From contig MU128939.1 of assembly GCA_014904985.1 (NCBI GenBank), positions 24,913 through 88,912 of the forward strand: a stretch of 64,000 nt of DNA. The letters are read 5' to 3'. The notes beneath the pieces were generated by a model, which saw only the letters and a program-made list of their open reading frames with translations, was not told where the DNA came from and made no database searches. The stretch is from Hydnum rufescens UP504 (Eukaryota; Basidiomycota; Agaricomycetes; Cantharellales; Hydnaceae). A program made the translations under genes and the position numbers. Shown here piece by piece: positions 34,391-44,213 of the stretch. Every line of letters starts with the position of its first letter. Position 1 is the stretch's first letter.

Positions 34391-35218
34391 AAGATGCTTT
34401 ATCGCTCTGCAGAAATTACTAACACCACCAGATGTTGGTTAAGGTTATAGGGATTGGGAATGAAAAGGTATGGGAGGGGCTCAGGTTAGTCTCAATGGGT
34501 TGATTGGCTTACTAGGTATGGAAATGATATGGATGACTCTGATATGACGTAATGTTTCTGACTCTAGCTGGACTACTTGTATCACGATTGTCGAATTGAA
34601 ACTTAGAAGCTATTTCTGATTTTGAACTTTTATGGGCTTGAACCTATTATCGTATGATTCAGGGCTTAGACGTCTAGCACACCTACACTGAGGGTCCTAC
34701 AACTATCTACAACTTCTTGTTGTTGCTCTGAGTATGCCTTTCAGTTACTTGGCCACTTGAATTTCTCGTCTGTAACTACTTTATTTTGAGGGGAGTCTTA
34801 TTTAAAAGCTACCTAAAACTACAAAATTCGATTCCTTATATGTATTTTTGGATGTCTGTGTACTTTTCTGCACCAAAGTCTGTGTGATGTTTGGAATGGC
34901 GCAGTTGTGGGACGTTTGGATGACTAAATCAGGCTGAGTCATATCTTTTGCTTAGTCATACAAATAGCTTTGTCATACTTTTGAGTCCAGGTTTTTGATT
35001 ACAAATCTTGGTTACATAAGCATATTTTTTTTGACATGTAGAAAACCTTTTATTTTGTTTGTTGAATGGAGTCATTTCAACTGAGTTTCCTTGATATCTT
35101 TGGGCAGTAGCAAGATAAGGTTGTCCTAAACACTCCAACAGATCATTGATTGAGGTCTAAGGTCAGAGCACATCCAAACTCGCGTTTTCAAATACTAGCC
35201 AGTTATTCCTCCCACACC
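34391..35218. mobile_element. 828-bp insertion in an A hairpin, ~7-bp target duplication
   Basis: The A hairpin begins GGAACCACACACCTGCTGTAG and resumes at GCTGTGGCAGGTGTGTG. GCTGTAG (34,384-34,390) and GCTGTGG (35,219-35,225) look like a 7-bp target duplication with one change. The insert carries no recognisable gene; near 34,900 it has CAGTTGTGGGACGTTTG, also found in the foldback at 40,430. No terminal inverted repeat was found. Confidence 0.5.
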
Positions 35219-35259
35219 GCTGTGGCAGGTGTGTGATTCCTGGCATGTCATTTGATGTG

Positions 35260-35525
35260 GTCGCATCCTCATTTGGTGTGGTGCCATATATCGCATCATT
35301 GGCGCATTGCTGTGTCACCTTTCCATGCGTTGTGCTGCCATGTCACATTGCCTACATTGTGGTGCCATGTCACATCCCCATGCATTGCAGTGCCATGTCG
35401 CATCCCCGTGTGTTGTGGTGCCATGTCATGTTGCCATATGTTGCACTGCTGTGCTTACATTGCAGTGCTGTGTCACGTTCCTGTGCATTGTGCTGCCATG
35501 TCATGTTCCCAGGCATCATGTTCCC
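35260..35525. repeat. Degenerate tandem tract in E2 first-module exon
   Basis: Phrases such as GTGCCATGTCACAT recur every ~15-30 bp. This occupies the exon position where E1 has its 15-bp repeat, and looks like a CpG-decayed version of it. Confidence 0.6.
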
Positions 35526-35663
35526 GTTTGGGCTCTCATCATGCATTGGGTGAGGCCTCAATCTAAAATAAATAAAGGTGCATTAGTAAAAAATTCCAAA
35601 GCAGCGCAAAAAGAGCAGCGTTTGCTGCTCTTTTTGCACTGTGGTATCTACTAGACAAAACAC

Positions 35664-35846
35664 TCACCTTGTGACCACACACCCGCAGTGGTGGGTGCAT
35701 GGTTGTGCACTTGCCTTTTCGGGCAGCTGCTTGTTGTGGTTGTGGAGATGGGAAGCAAGATGTAGATTCAATGCCAGCAATTGCCGATACTCAAGAAGTG
35801 CCCAAGCGCTGGCACTGCAAACACAGTACACAATAGTAACAAGCAT
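35664..35846 (-). CDS. First-exon frame of E2 left arm
   Basis: An ATG-started frame (MLVTIVYCVCSASAWALLEY) leaves the central palindrome and runs through the first A hairpin. It is the positional counterpart of the signal-peptide-like frame of E1, and is also hydrophobic at its start, but aligns to it in a different reading frame. Coding is doubtful. Confidence 0.2.
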   Translation of the reverse strand: MLVTIVYCVCSASAWALLEYRQLLALNLHLASHLHNHNKQLPEKASAQPCTHHCGCVVTR

Positions 35847-36401
35847 GTATATTTAAAATAAATACTATATAATAAATATTTGCCCATGAAAACCTGAAGA
35901 AGACAATGATAAGAGCTCAATAAGGCATGAGATGGCTAATTACAGAGTGGATTGGGCCACTTCTACACATCAGAATTGGCCCAAATTTAAATATAGTAAT
36001 GGTATATATACACCCTACATGGGCGATTGATTATCTTGGATGATCCTCACATTTTTCAATTTTTCATGCCTTCAATTCCCTAAATAGGGAATTGAAGGTG
36101 TGAAAAATTGAAAAATGCAAGGATCATCCAAGATAATCAATTGCCCATGTAGGGTGTATATATACCATTACTATATTTAAATTTGGGCCAATTCTGATGT
36201 GTAGAAGTGGCCTAATCCACTCTGCAATTAGCCATCTCATGCCTTATTGAGCTCTTATCATTGTCTTCTTCGGGTTTTCATGGGCAAATATTTATTATAT
36301 AGTATTTATTTTAAATATACATGCTTGTTACTATTGTGTACTGTGTTTGCAGCACCAGTGCTTGGGCACTTCTTGAGTATCGGCAATTGCCGGCATTGAA
36401 T
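35766..36401. repeat. E2 central palindrome (636 bp)
   Basis: Inverted halves meet at 36,083/36,084 (TTCCCTAAATAGGGAA). The outer parts match the E1 core (GAGCTCAATAAGGCA, CAATTGCCG). The inner ~145 bp on each side (from the GAGATGGCTAATTAC region inward) is absent from E1. A few mismatches separate the halves, but the symmetry is long enough to fold completely. Confidence 0.9.
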
Positions 36402-36455
36402 TTCGCAACTACACAGCCACACCCAGCAACAGAAATGTGACCACATGACCATGAC

Positions 36456-36537
<82 letters not shown>

Positions 36538-36782
36538 TGGCAGCAGCAGCAACAGCAACAGTGCACAACCACAACCACGTGACCACACACCCGTGGGTGT
36601 GTGGTCATAAGGTAAGTTTTATCTCAATAGATACAATAGTGCAAAAAGAGTAGTGCAAGCTACTCTTTTTGTGCTGCTGTGAATTTTTATACTAATGGAG
36701 CCCTTATTATTCCAGATCAAAACCAAAACGAACGACAGGCTGCCCAATGAGTGGCCCCAGGAACCACACCTGCTGCGGCAGT
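36402..36782 (+). repeat. E2 right arm, proximal module
   Basis: It holds an A hairpin at 36,582-36,606 (shortened), a donor GTAAGT at 36,612, a B hairpin at about 36,641-36,677 in which the inner stem changed to GAGTAG/CTACTC, a branch-like ACTAAT and a CAG acceptor at 36,715. The next A hairpin begins at 36,762 but is cut after CTGCTGCGGCAG. Confidence 0.7.
36459..36558. repeat. (CAG)n/(CAA) microsatellite
   Basis: About 100 bp of CAG with interspersed CAA lies in the exon before the first right-arm A hairpin. It encodes poly-Gln, Ser or Ala depending on frame. Confidence 0.95.
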
Positions 36783-37929
36783 ATAGAAGAAGGGTTGGGA
36801 GCTCCGATGACTGTCAAATCAAAATCTGGTTGAGCCAGTGTGTAGATGGGAGACTGTATTTCTGTTGTTATTCATTGGGCTGGTTCACTTCAATGGTTGA
36901 TCACACTCTGCAAGATGTGTATGGTGTTCAGTGGAGAATAGGAAGGGATATGGACTAGCTGTAGTCAATGATATATCATTTGGGATGCTTATAGAAAGGC
37001 TTATATGTCTGTGATGCTTGTAGAAAGGCTTATACGTCGTGTGGGATGCTTATAGAAAGGCTTATATGTCTGGGATGCTTGTGGAAAGGCTTATACATTG
37101 TTTGTGTTGTGTTGGTCTGTTTACTGATATTTGTGTATTCTTGTTTATGTTCTCCTGGTCAAAATGCAGATATCTGTGGGTTATAGACTGGTCAGTGCTT
37201 GGTTAGTCTTGTTAGTATGTTTCTTTCTTCTTTCTTCAAAACCTGATACGTATTTCGTTATGCTTACTTTTCCTTGGATGTCCAGCAACTCTAACCTTAG
37301 GTCCTGCAACTATCCTTGGCTTTAGTGATTCGCGTAGAGGGCTACCAGTGGCTTTGTCTCAACAACCTTGAAGATGACTTAGCTCCAGATGGCTTATAGA
37401 TAGACTGTTCTTTAGAGGCAAGCAGAAAAGTTGACAGTGGTTGACAGTGATGATTTCCAGAGAGGAGATGATTGTGTGGGGATACAGGAAATCTACCAGC
37501 TTTTATACCTTTCTGAAGGTGGCTGTGTTTAAGAAATATGACTCCCCCATGGGTGAGTCATATGTGAGTCATAGGTGAGAACAAAAGGAAAATAACAAGA
37601 TGATGTAATAATGTGGTCATAGCTGAGTCATGCATAAGGAGAACAAAAGGAATCATGAGGGATGATGTCATAGTGATGTCATTCATAAAGAGAACAAAAG
37701 GAATCATGTGGAGGGGTGATGTCACCAATTTGCTGAGCATGTGGAATGCTTGGAGCATGTGGTCACTGACCATGTGGAGCATTCTGGAGGCGAAATGAAA
37801 GGATATCTCTGGGTTTTGGAGATTAATTTGAGCATAGTCCAGTGGTTAAGGTGTTTTGTTGTTGGTTGATAATGGGGACAAGTGCATGGGATGGGATTTG
37901 ATGCAGAAACAGCAGTTTGCATCCGTAAT
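36783..37929. other. Inserted block, proximal part, no gene seen
   Basis: This starts where the A hairpin is broken. It includes four imperfect ~30-36 bp units (GATGCTTATAGAAAGGCTTA) at 36,981-37,099 and repeated AGAACAAAAGGAATCATG phrases at 37,635-37,710. No protein family was recognised. Confidence 0.5.
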
Positions 37930-39244
37930 AGACGTTCTTGGTATCATTAGATGCGTATTTTTAACAGCTTTCTGGGCACAGTGGTTCCGAGCAGATCCGG
38001 TGTAAACTGACAGAGAAATTCATTTTTTACTGATGGGTGTTGATTCTGATAGTAATATCGTTCTGTAGAGCTCAGTTTTGATCTATTCTTCACATGCTTA
38101 GTACCATTGGATGCATATTTTTTATATCTTTCTAGGCGCGGTTGTTCCGAAAGGATTGAATGCGAACTGACGGAGAAATTTGTTTTTTACTGGAAATCCC
38201 AGATTTTGGTAGTAAAATTGGCCTGGAGAGTGCAGTTTTGGTCCGCTGTAAGCAGGATGGTTATCAACCAATCCAACTACTGTCCGCGAGGTTGAGCCGG
38301 GGACGAAAGAGGGGATCACAGATCTAATCCGGTTGTTTAGGTTCGAGTGGAGGAAGGTCTTTTGGACAGGGGGAATTGCAGTGAGCCAGCAAAGCCCAAG
38401 CAATTAAGTGAGAATGTGTATTTCAGTCAAATTACCACACCCTAAGAATCCCTTCTTGAGACCTTAGTCAAAGTGTAGTTAGAATTTGCTTTTTGTAGTG
38501 AGAAATCACCCAGGAACCAGCAGCTGTTCAAGGAGCTTCAAACTGGAGGGAGGGGGAGAACTAATGAATTTGTGTGCTAGCTGCACCTAATATACAATCC
38601 AGACTTCGACTCAATAGAAAGTGAAAAAGTCGGACATAAGGGACACACAGAGAAAAAGAAATAAAGTTAAAATCTTCAAAACTGATGGAGATATTCCAAT
38701 TTCAAGATAAAAGGGGAGATTGACACATTACATGCTATTCCTCCTTCAAACCTGGACAAGTTCCCTTAAGGAAAAGTGGAATAGGTTGCCCTGAGGGTCT
38801 TCTCCATTGGACATAAGAGGGCCGGAAGTAATTCACTATTTTGAATGGTGGAGCAAGGGGGAGTCATGGGGAGGGAGTTGTCTTGTGAAAAATGGAGTTT
38901 GCATCTGCTCGTTTTTCCCTTGGTACCATTCAATGCGCATTCTTAACAGCTTTTGGGGCGTGGTACTCACAAATGAATCCAATAAGAATTGGCTTCGAAA
39001 ATCAAGAAATACTCCTTCAGAGTATGGATCATGGCAAGATATTGTTACAGGGACCGCATTTTTGATCCGTTCGTTTTGTGTTTGGTACCGTTCGATAGGT
39101 ACGATTCATATCTTTCTGGGCACAGTCGTTTTGAGTCGATCCAATCAAAAATGACGGAGAAATTCAAAAAATACTCCTTCAGAGTAGTGCAGCCCCTATC
39201 TGGATCATGTGACAGATCCATGAGTCCAGAATTGCAGGCCATCC
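37930..39244 (+). repeat. Interspersed repeat R4, copy 2, with internal ~160-bp modules
   Basis: It matches 26,879-27,445 (inverted) and 46,160-46,870 (direct). Inside it, a module starting GGTACCATT-like and continuing CTTTCTGGGC, GATC, then GACGGAGAAATT and ending AATACTCCTTCAGAGTA recurs at about 37,938, 38,100, 38,920 and 39,085. It appears non-coding. Confidence 0.6.
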
Positions 39245-39764
39245 TGTAAACTGGATATATCAAACATGATATCCTACCAGGTAAATTCATACATCAAGCT
39301 GGTATAATACCACATACCATTGTCATATATCCATACCACAGATGATATATCATAACTAAAGGTGGTAGTGATGCATCATGTATGGTAATGTAATGTATTA
39401 TATAATCAATATTATGTAAGCACCCATAAAAGGCAATACACCATAAGTAGCTCCTTACATAACTTATTTCTATATTTGGACATATTACATAATCACTTCT
39501 ATATTTGGCCATATTACATAAGCATTTTTCCTTATTTGGAGTATTACATAATTATTTCTTTATTTGGACATATTACATAATTATTTCTATATTGGGAGGT
39601 ATTACATAATTATTTCTATATTAGGAAGTATTATGTAATATTTCCATATTTGAAAATATTACATAAGCCTCCATATTTGGACCAATTACATAAGCTACTA
39701 TATATGGCTATATTACCTAAGCTATATTACATAAGCAAAATGCGGATGCATAGGCAATATGCAT

Positions 39765-40348
39765 CAGTGTTGCATCTGACCATTCAGAAAAGTCAGTGAC
39801 CTTGGGTCTGACCGGTCTGACCCGATTATGTAAGGATCAGACCCAGGTCAATGTGGGTCACAAATCATGTGACCCCAGTAGTGGAGTTTCCCTTGATTGC
39901 CTCCTAATTCTGCAAAAACCCTGTGTCCTCAAACACTAACAGTATGTGGCACTGTTTATTCTTATACCAGTTGTTACAGTGTGCTAAAATTTTTGTTCTA
40001 GCAAACTTCCATTGATCAGAAGTGGGTGCTTTGAGAGGTATTTGACTCTCTGAGGAACATTTACTGGTTCCAAGCGGAGCAAAAGACATTCACTGATACC
40101 GAGGTGGTGGACCTCGAAACATGCAAAAATAATCTTAATCTTGATCCTACCCTAGCTGATGTTGCTGGATGGGGTGCCTTTGGGTGGCGGTAGTCTGTAA
40201 TAATTACATAATATTCCGCAGTTATCCCTATTGGATCAAACCACCTTTGACCCCCCACATGCCCAGTCTCTCTTCTGACCCAGGTCAGACCAGGGGTCAG
40301 ACCTTGACTGGATCAGACCCGGGTCTGACCGAGGTCAATGCAACACTG
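39765..40348. mobile_element. hAT-type MITE, 584 bp, with 8-bp TSD
   Basis: The ends are inverted repeats beginning CAGTGTTGCAT(C)TGACC, and both sides carry the 8-bp duplication ATATGCAT (39,757-39,764 and 40,349-40,356). An 8-bp target duplication and a CAGTG-type end are diagnostic of the hAT superfamily. It has no transposase, so it depends on one elsewhere. It lies in only one half of the surrounding palindrome, so it came in after that palindrome formed. Confidence 0.85.
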
Positions 40349-40749
40349 ATATGCATGGGGGGGATTGGTTGAAAGCCTTGAGCCTTATATGTTCCTCAGA
40401 ATGTCTGTGTGCAGTTTGGTCCCAGTTGTGGGACGTTTGAGTATCACTCAATACTCAAACGTCCCACAACTGGGACCAAACTGCACACAGACATTCTGAG
40501 GAACATATAAGGCTCAAGGCTTTCAACCAATCCCCCCCCCATGCATATTGCCTATGCATCTGCATTTTGCTTATGTAATATAGCTTAGGTAATATAGCCA
40601 TATATAGTAGCTTATGTAATTGGTCCAAATATGGAGGCTTATGTAATATTATAGAAATAATTATGTAATACTTCCCAATATAGAAATAATTATGTAATAT
40701 GTCCAAATAAGGAAATATTACATAACTTTTTTTTAAAATTATAATTCAT

Positions 40750-40908
40750 TAAACCCTAACCCTAACCTTACTGGGCATGAGGGTAGATGTTCCCAACCCA
40801 CTCCAGGCAATCCCAACCCTAACCCCCAACCCTAACCACCAAACCCCAACCACCAACCCTAACCACCAACCCTAACCCCCAACCCCAACCACCAACCATC
40901 CCCAACTG
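40750..40908. repeat. Interstitial telomere-like (CCCTAA) tract
   Basis: Perfect CCCTAACCCTAA is followed by degenerate CCCTAACCACCAA-type units. Fungal telomeres are commonly TTAGGG repeats; this interior tract may derive from a repaired break or from a foldback element that carries it. Confidence 0.8.
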
Positions 40909-41096
40909 CCAACATTATTACTATATTTGGCATACCAGGGATGATATATTTACCAGGCTGATACATATCCTCATAACTGGTAATTTGATGATGTATCATG
41001 CCATGGTGGTAAGATATCAGGTTCATACATGAATATTCATGGTAACTTACCATAAAATGATACATGGAGCTTACTGCTACTGGTGGTAATTGAAAG

Positions 41097-42299
41097 GTAA
41101 GTACAACGACGCAAAAGGAGCAGCATACGCTGCTCCTTTTGCCTGGCTTTTCTTTTTTTTTTGGTTTACTAACATCCTATTTATTATTCTAGGTTGTCAC
41201 AACACCCAATCAAGACCCACGACCCTGCCGAACAAAACCCGCGAGAAGGGAAACCCACGAACCCCGTAAATGACGACCAGCCACCGTACCGAGTATGAAC
41301 CATGTGACTGCGGTACAAAACAAGCAAACCCACCGAACAAACAAATGCCTGCCCGACCAAAACCCAACATACGAATGCCCACCCACCAAATGAGCATGGG
41401 CCAAACGGCCACCCACCAAACAAAACCACCCACACCACACCCGCCAAAGTGGGTGTGTGGTAATATATAAGGTAAGTAGTGTATGCAACTGCGCAAAAAG
41501 AGCAGCAAATGCTGCTCTTTTTGCACTGGTTATAGATTTTCACTGACATCTTATCAATTTTTTCTAGGACATTGCCTGAACCAGAAGCCGCCAGATGAAC
41601 ACATGCCAAACAAGCCCCCCCTCCCAAACGACAATCTGCCGAACAAACCCCCACCTGATGAAAACCTGCCAAACGAAGACATGCCAACCACACACCCACT
41701 GTGGCGGGTGTGTGGTGATATATAAGGTAAATAGATCTAGTGTATGCAACAGCACAAAAAGAGCAGCAATTGCTGCTCTTTTTGTGCTGGTTATAAATTT
41801 TAACTAACATTTTATCAATTTTTCTAGGACATCGCCTGAACGAGCCCCCCCTCCCAAACAGCAATCCACCAAATGAACAACTGCTGAACAAAGACCTGCC
41901 CAATCAAAACCCACCGAATGAAGGACCCACACGAACCACACACCCGCTGCGGCGGGTGTGTGGTCCTATATAAGGTAAGTCACCCACAGTAGATACAGCC
42001 ACGCAAAAAGAGCAGCTTAAGCTGCTCTTTTTGCGCTGGTTCAAATTTCTAACTTGTATCTTATTATTTTAGGCCACAATCTGATGAACCAACACCCACA
42101 CGAGCCCAGCCGAAACCCCCTACATGGAAACCTGCTGAATGAACACCTGTCTTACCAAAACCCGCGACTAAAGACCCGCCAAGCAAAGCCCTGAATGAAA
42201 ACATGTGACTGAGGTGAGGCTGAGGGTAGATAGATGTGTATAATACTTGTATAATAATAATATGTATGAGAATCAACAATAATAAGTAAATAATCATAG
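41097..42299 (+). repeat. E2 right arm, distal modules
   Basis: Four putative introns: 41,097-41,192, 41,472-41,567, 41,727-41,827 and 41,975-42,072 (96-101 nt), with donors GTAAGT, GTAAGT, GTAAAT and GTAAGT, branch-like ACTAAC/ACTGAC, and TAG acceptors. A hairpins lie at 41,428-41,461, 41,684-41,713 and 41,935-41,964. B hairpins are near 41,108, 41,493, 41,752 and 42,002. The cleanest example of module grammar in the window. Confidence 0.8.
41568..41726 (+). CDS. Asn/Pro-rich exon frame in E2
   Basis: The exon reads HCLNQKPPDEHMPNKPP and on through Pro/Asn/Glu/Asp-rich sequence to TTHPLWRVCGDI, then TAA, 1 nt before the donor. The following exon (41,828-41,974) repeats this plan (HRLNEPPLPNSNPPNE ... 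TTHPLRRVCGPI, then TAA). The parallel with E1 exon 17,511-17,793 is close. Translation is unproven. Confidence 0.25.
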
Positions 42300-42394
42300 T
42301 TGCCGATAAGCCTGTATGGCCTGTTGACCTGCTTGGGGGCAGCCTACTCCTGTCTAAGTCTTGATTCTTTAAGTCCCAATTTTGGTGAATTTTT
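42300..42394. repeat. E2 right L-type terminus, truncated
   Basis: Inverted match to 32,325-32,400: GCCGATAAGCCTGTATGGCC, then CTTTAAGTCCCA. It stops where E3 begins, and the rest of the terminus is not found beyond E3. Confidence 0.7.
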
Positions 42395-42555
42395 CCAAGT
42401 TCAGAGCCAGGGGCCCCTGGGGCCCCTTGTCTGAGGGTCCGAAATCACCCCCGGAGGCCCCAGGGGCCCCTGCCTAAAAACATCTAGTTAGACTATTTAA
42501 ACGCAAGGCTCATTGTATCTAACTAGATGTACATTTATGGCTGACCGAGTTGGTG
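42395..42555. repeat. E3 left terminal inverted repeat
   Basis: It pairs with 46,983-47,143. Includes CAGGGGCCCCTGGGGCC-type GC-rich palindromes followed by an AT-rich part. Few mismatches separate the two copies. Confidence 0.9.
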
Positions 42556-43049
42556 ACATCCGAGCTCCAAGGACAGATGCCTTCTTTGGAGAGAAGGCCC
42601 TTCATCCCTTTACAAGTCCTACAGAAGTGTATTACCGACTCAGGAAGTTTGAAGGTTGCGCTACTGGCTATATCGGCAGCTCCAACTGGTCCTGTTACCT
42701 TACTCCTGAGACCGAACTGGGGGTAGACACACAATGCTACTGTCTGACAATACAGGCATGATAACTGTACATTTTGTACTACAGGTTTGTGATATCTTCT
42801 GCCTTTAGCTGAAGCTGCCCTTAATAGTTCCATGCTGACTTCAATGACTTTGTTTGTAGCATTCGTGCCCCCATGAGGTTCCAGTAACCCTTTGATCTGG
42901 ATGGAATCAGGTGCTGGTTTGAGTCCTAGCCCAGTATGAATTCCAGCATAGGTTGCAGACTGAGTCTTGGGGTCTTGGGCAACAGTTTTGATAGTCCATT
43001 TGCAGTGCTTGACACTGTCCTTAAACCCATACTCTTGTTTGGACCCCAT
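42519..43049 (-). CDS. E3 hypothetical protein, 3'-most segment
   Basis: A 176-codon minus frame beginning MGSKQEYGFKDSVKHCKW and containing GLLEPHGGTNATNK, VQLSCLYCQTVALC and CRTCKG, with its end inside the left terminal repeat. Several Cys pairs might bind metal. No family was recognised. Confidence 0.35.
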   Translation of the reverse strand: MGSKQEYGFKDSVKHCKWTIKTVAQDPKTQSATYAGIHTGLGLKPAPDSIQIKGLLEPHGGTNATNKVIEVSMELLRAASAKGRRYHKPVVQNVQLSCLYCQTVALCVYPQFGLRSKVTGPVGAADIASSATFKLPESVIHFCRTCKGMKGLLSKEGICPWSSDVTNSVSHKCTSS

Positions 43050-43121
43050 TACATCTCGTATGCTTATTCAAGCAGAGATTTGGAGTCTGTTAGATGGAGA
43101 TACATCCACTTGTGGGACTGG

Positions 43122-43604
43122 TCACACAACGTCACCCCAATTTGGCTGTCGGTAGCGGTCTGGAGGTGGCCTTCTGTCATCCTCAGTCATGACATTGTTC
43201 AACTGATCACAACCCACAGGAAGATCTGAGATACAAACAGGCCAACTAGTCCTGTTCAGTACATCCTCTTGCATTTGCGTAGACTCAGGACCATTGGAGT
43301 ATGGCAGGGATGTTGCCTTGTAATTAAGCAAAGACTCATATGGTACATCCAACATCGCACTCAGGCATAGAACCTGGCTCTGTTTATGACTCTTAGTAAC
43401 TCTGGATGACCTGGGCTTGAAAAGACGTTCATTGCGGCTGATTTTCATAGATTGGGGACATGAGGGCTCTTCTTCAGTTGATCTGTTCCCCTTGTATGTT
43501 TGAGACTCCTTGTTAAGGTCTAGGACCCCTGTCTTGGTGATCTTGATACTCCATGCAGCTGTACAATCTGTGAGTTGGGGACTACACTCCCAGGGCAATT
43601 TCAC
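43122..43604 (-). CDS. E3 hypothetical protein, central segment
   Basis: A 160-codon minus frame (MKLPWECSPQLTDCTAAWSI start; Lys/Arg-rich middle FKPRSSRVTKSHKQ). Ends close to the start of the 42,519-43,049 frame and shares the WxIK(I/T)T..D motif with it, so the two may be duplicated domains of one protein. Confidence 0.35.
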   Translation of the reverse strand: MKLPWECSPQLTDCTAAWSIKITKTGVLDLNKESQTYKGNRSTEEEPSCPQSMKISRNERLFKPRSSRVTKSHKQSQVLCLSAMLDVPYESLLNYKATSLPYSNGPESTQMQEDVLNRTSWPVCISDLPVGCDQLNNVMTEDDRRPPPDRYRQPNWGDVV

Positions 43605-44213
43605 TCATGAAAATGGTGGCATTATGTTGTTGCTCTGGTTTGCTTGTGGAGGATAGTCTTGCAATGAGAGTTCGTGTTTTCTGACAATGATAGTGCTTGT
43701 AATTATATGCAGGATTTTCAGCACCACTCAATGGCTGGAACAATACTTGAAGGCATGAATCTACAGGCTTTGCATTGTGTTTATTGTCCTTAGCCCCAAA
43801 TCCAAGGTTGAATCCCCAATTAAAACTTGTTACGTCCCTCTTCCATTCGGGTTCAATAAAACACCTAACTCAGGTGGGGATTATGGACGACTCCAGTCTA
43901 TCTGCTTGATTATCACAAGCTCCAACCTGTGGTGCTGTGGATACCCAAATGGCCCAGGGTTTAGGGTTCCACTCCACAGGAATGAATCTATTTGCCATTG
44001 TAGGTGCATAATGGCCACACTCTGGGCAGATTCTCAAGTTCATTGTTCATTCGGTCTTATGATGAGGCTCAAGCCCAGTGAGTAAGGTCTTGGTCTTGAC
44101 CCATGTTCTAGTCTTTCACCAATTTCATAGGGAGGTACTGATGGCCTGAACAGCTTTCATTCAAGTCCATCTAGACTTGTTGCATTGTATGGAAGCCCCA
44201 TAGTTTCATTCAA

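Larger units (their letters stand above)
32753..35765 (-). repeat. E2 left arm: seven hairpin-intron modules
   Basis: Putative introns on minus: 35,563-35,667, 34,258-34,362, 33,975-34,089, one starting at 33,642 and interrupted at 33,729, 33,387-33,479, 33,102-33,196 and 32,833-32,938. Most donors are GTGAGT, GTATGT or GTAAGT; one has become ATAAGT (33,196), a likely G-to-A loss. B hairpins lie near 35,600, 34,300, 34,014, 33,678, 33,424, 33,152 and 32,874. The module order A, donor, B, branch, acceptor is the same as in E1. Confidence 0.7.
39245..41090. mobile_element. AT-rich foldback element with hAT and telomere-like inserts
   Basis: The inner halves are inverted copies about 40,447 (CGTTTGAGTAT / ATACTCAAACG) and extend through arrays of ATTACATAATTATTTC-like units to about 39,590 and 40,727 once the hAT insert is removed. 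Outer segments 39,245-39,400 and 40,920-41,090 are also loosely inverted (TACCAGG, ATGATGTATCATG). It interrupts the right arm of E2, which resumes at the intron beginning 41,097. Confidence 0.6.
32208..42394. mobile_element. E2: second, older palindromic hairpin-intron element with nested insertions
   Basis: E2 has the same plan as E1: L-type end, A-only array, left arm (minus), central palindrome, right arm (plus), L-type end inverted at 42,300-42,394. It is interrupted by an R-type terminal fragment (33,729-33,880), an 828-bp insert (34,391-35,218) and a 4.3-kb block (36,783-41,090). Many CpG sites of E1 are TpG or CpA here (CCCGC to CCCAC, GCGCAAA to GTGCAAA), typical of cytosine-methylation decay. 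The extreme right end is missing, apparently where E3 was inserted. Confidence 0.7.

Noticed and set aside
34391..35218. Solo LTR
   Set aside because: It has no TG...CA ends and no match to the LTRs in this window.
36306..36608. Poly-Cys and poly-Ala minus frames
   Set aside because: They come from the CAG microsatellite read antisense.
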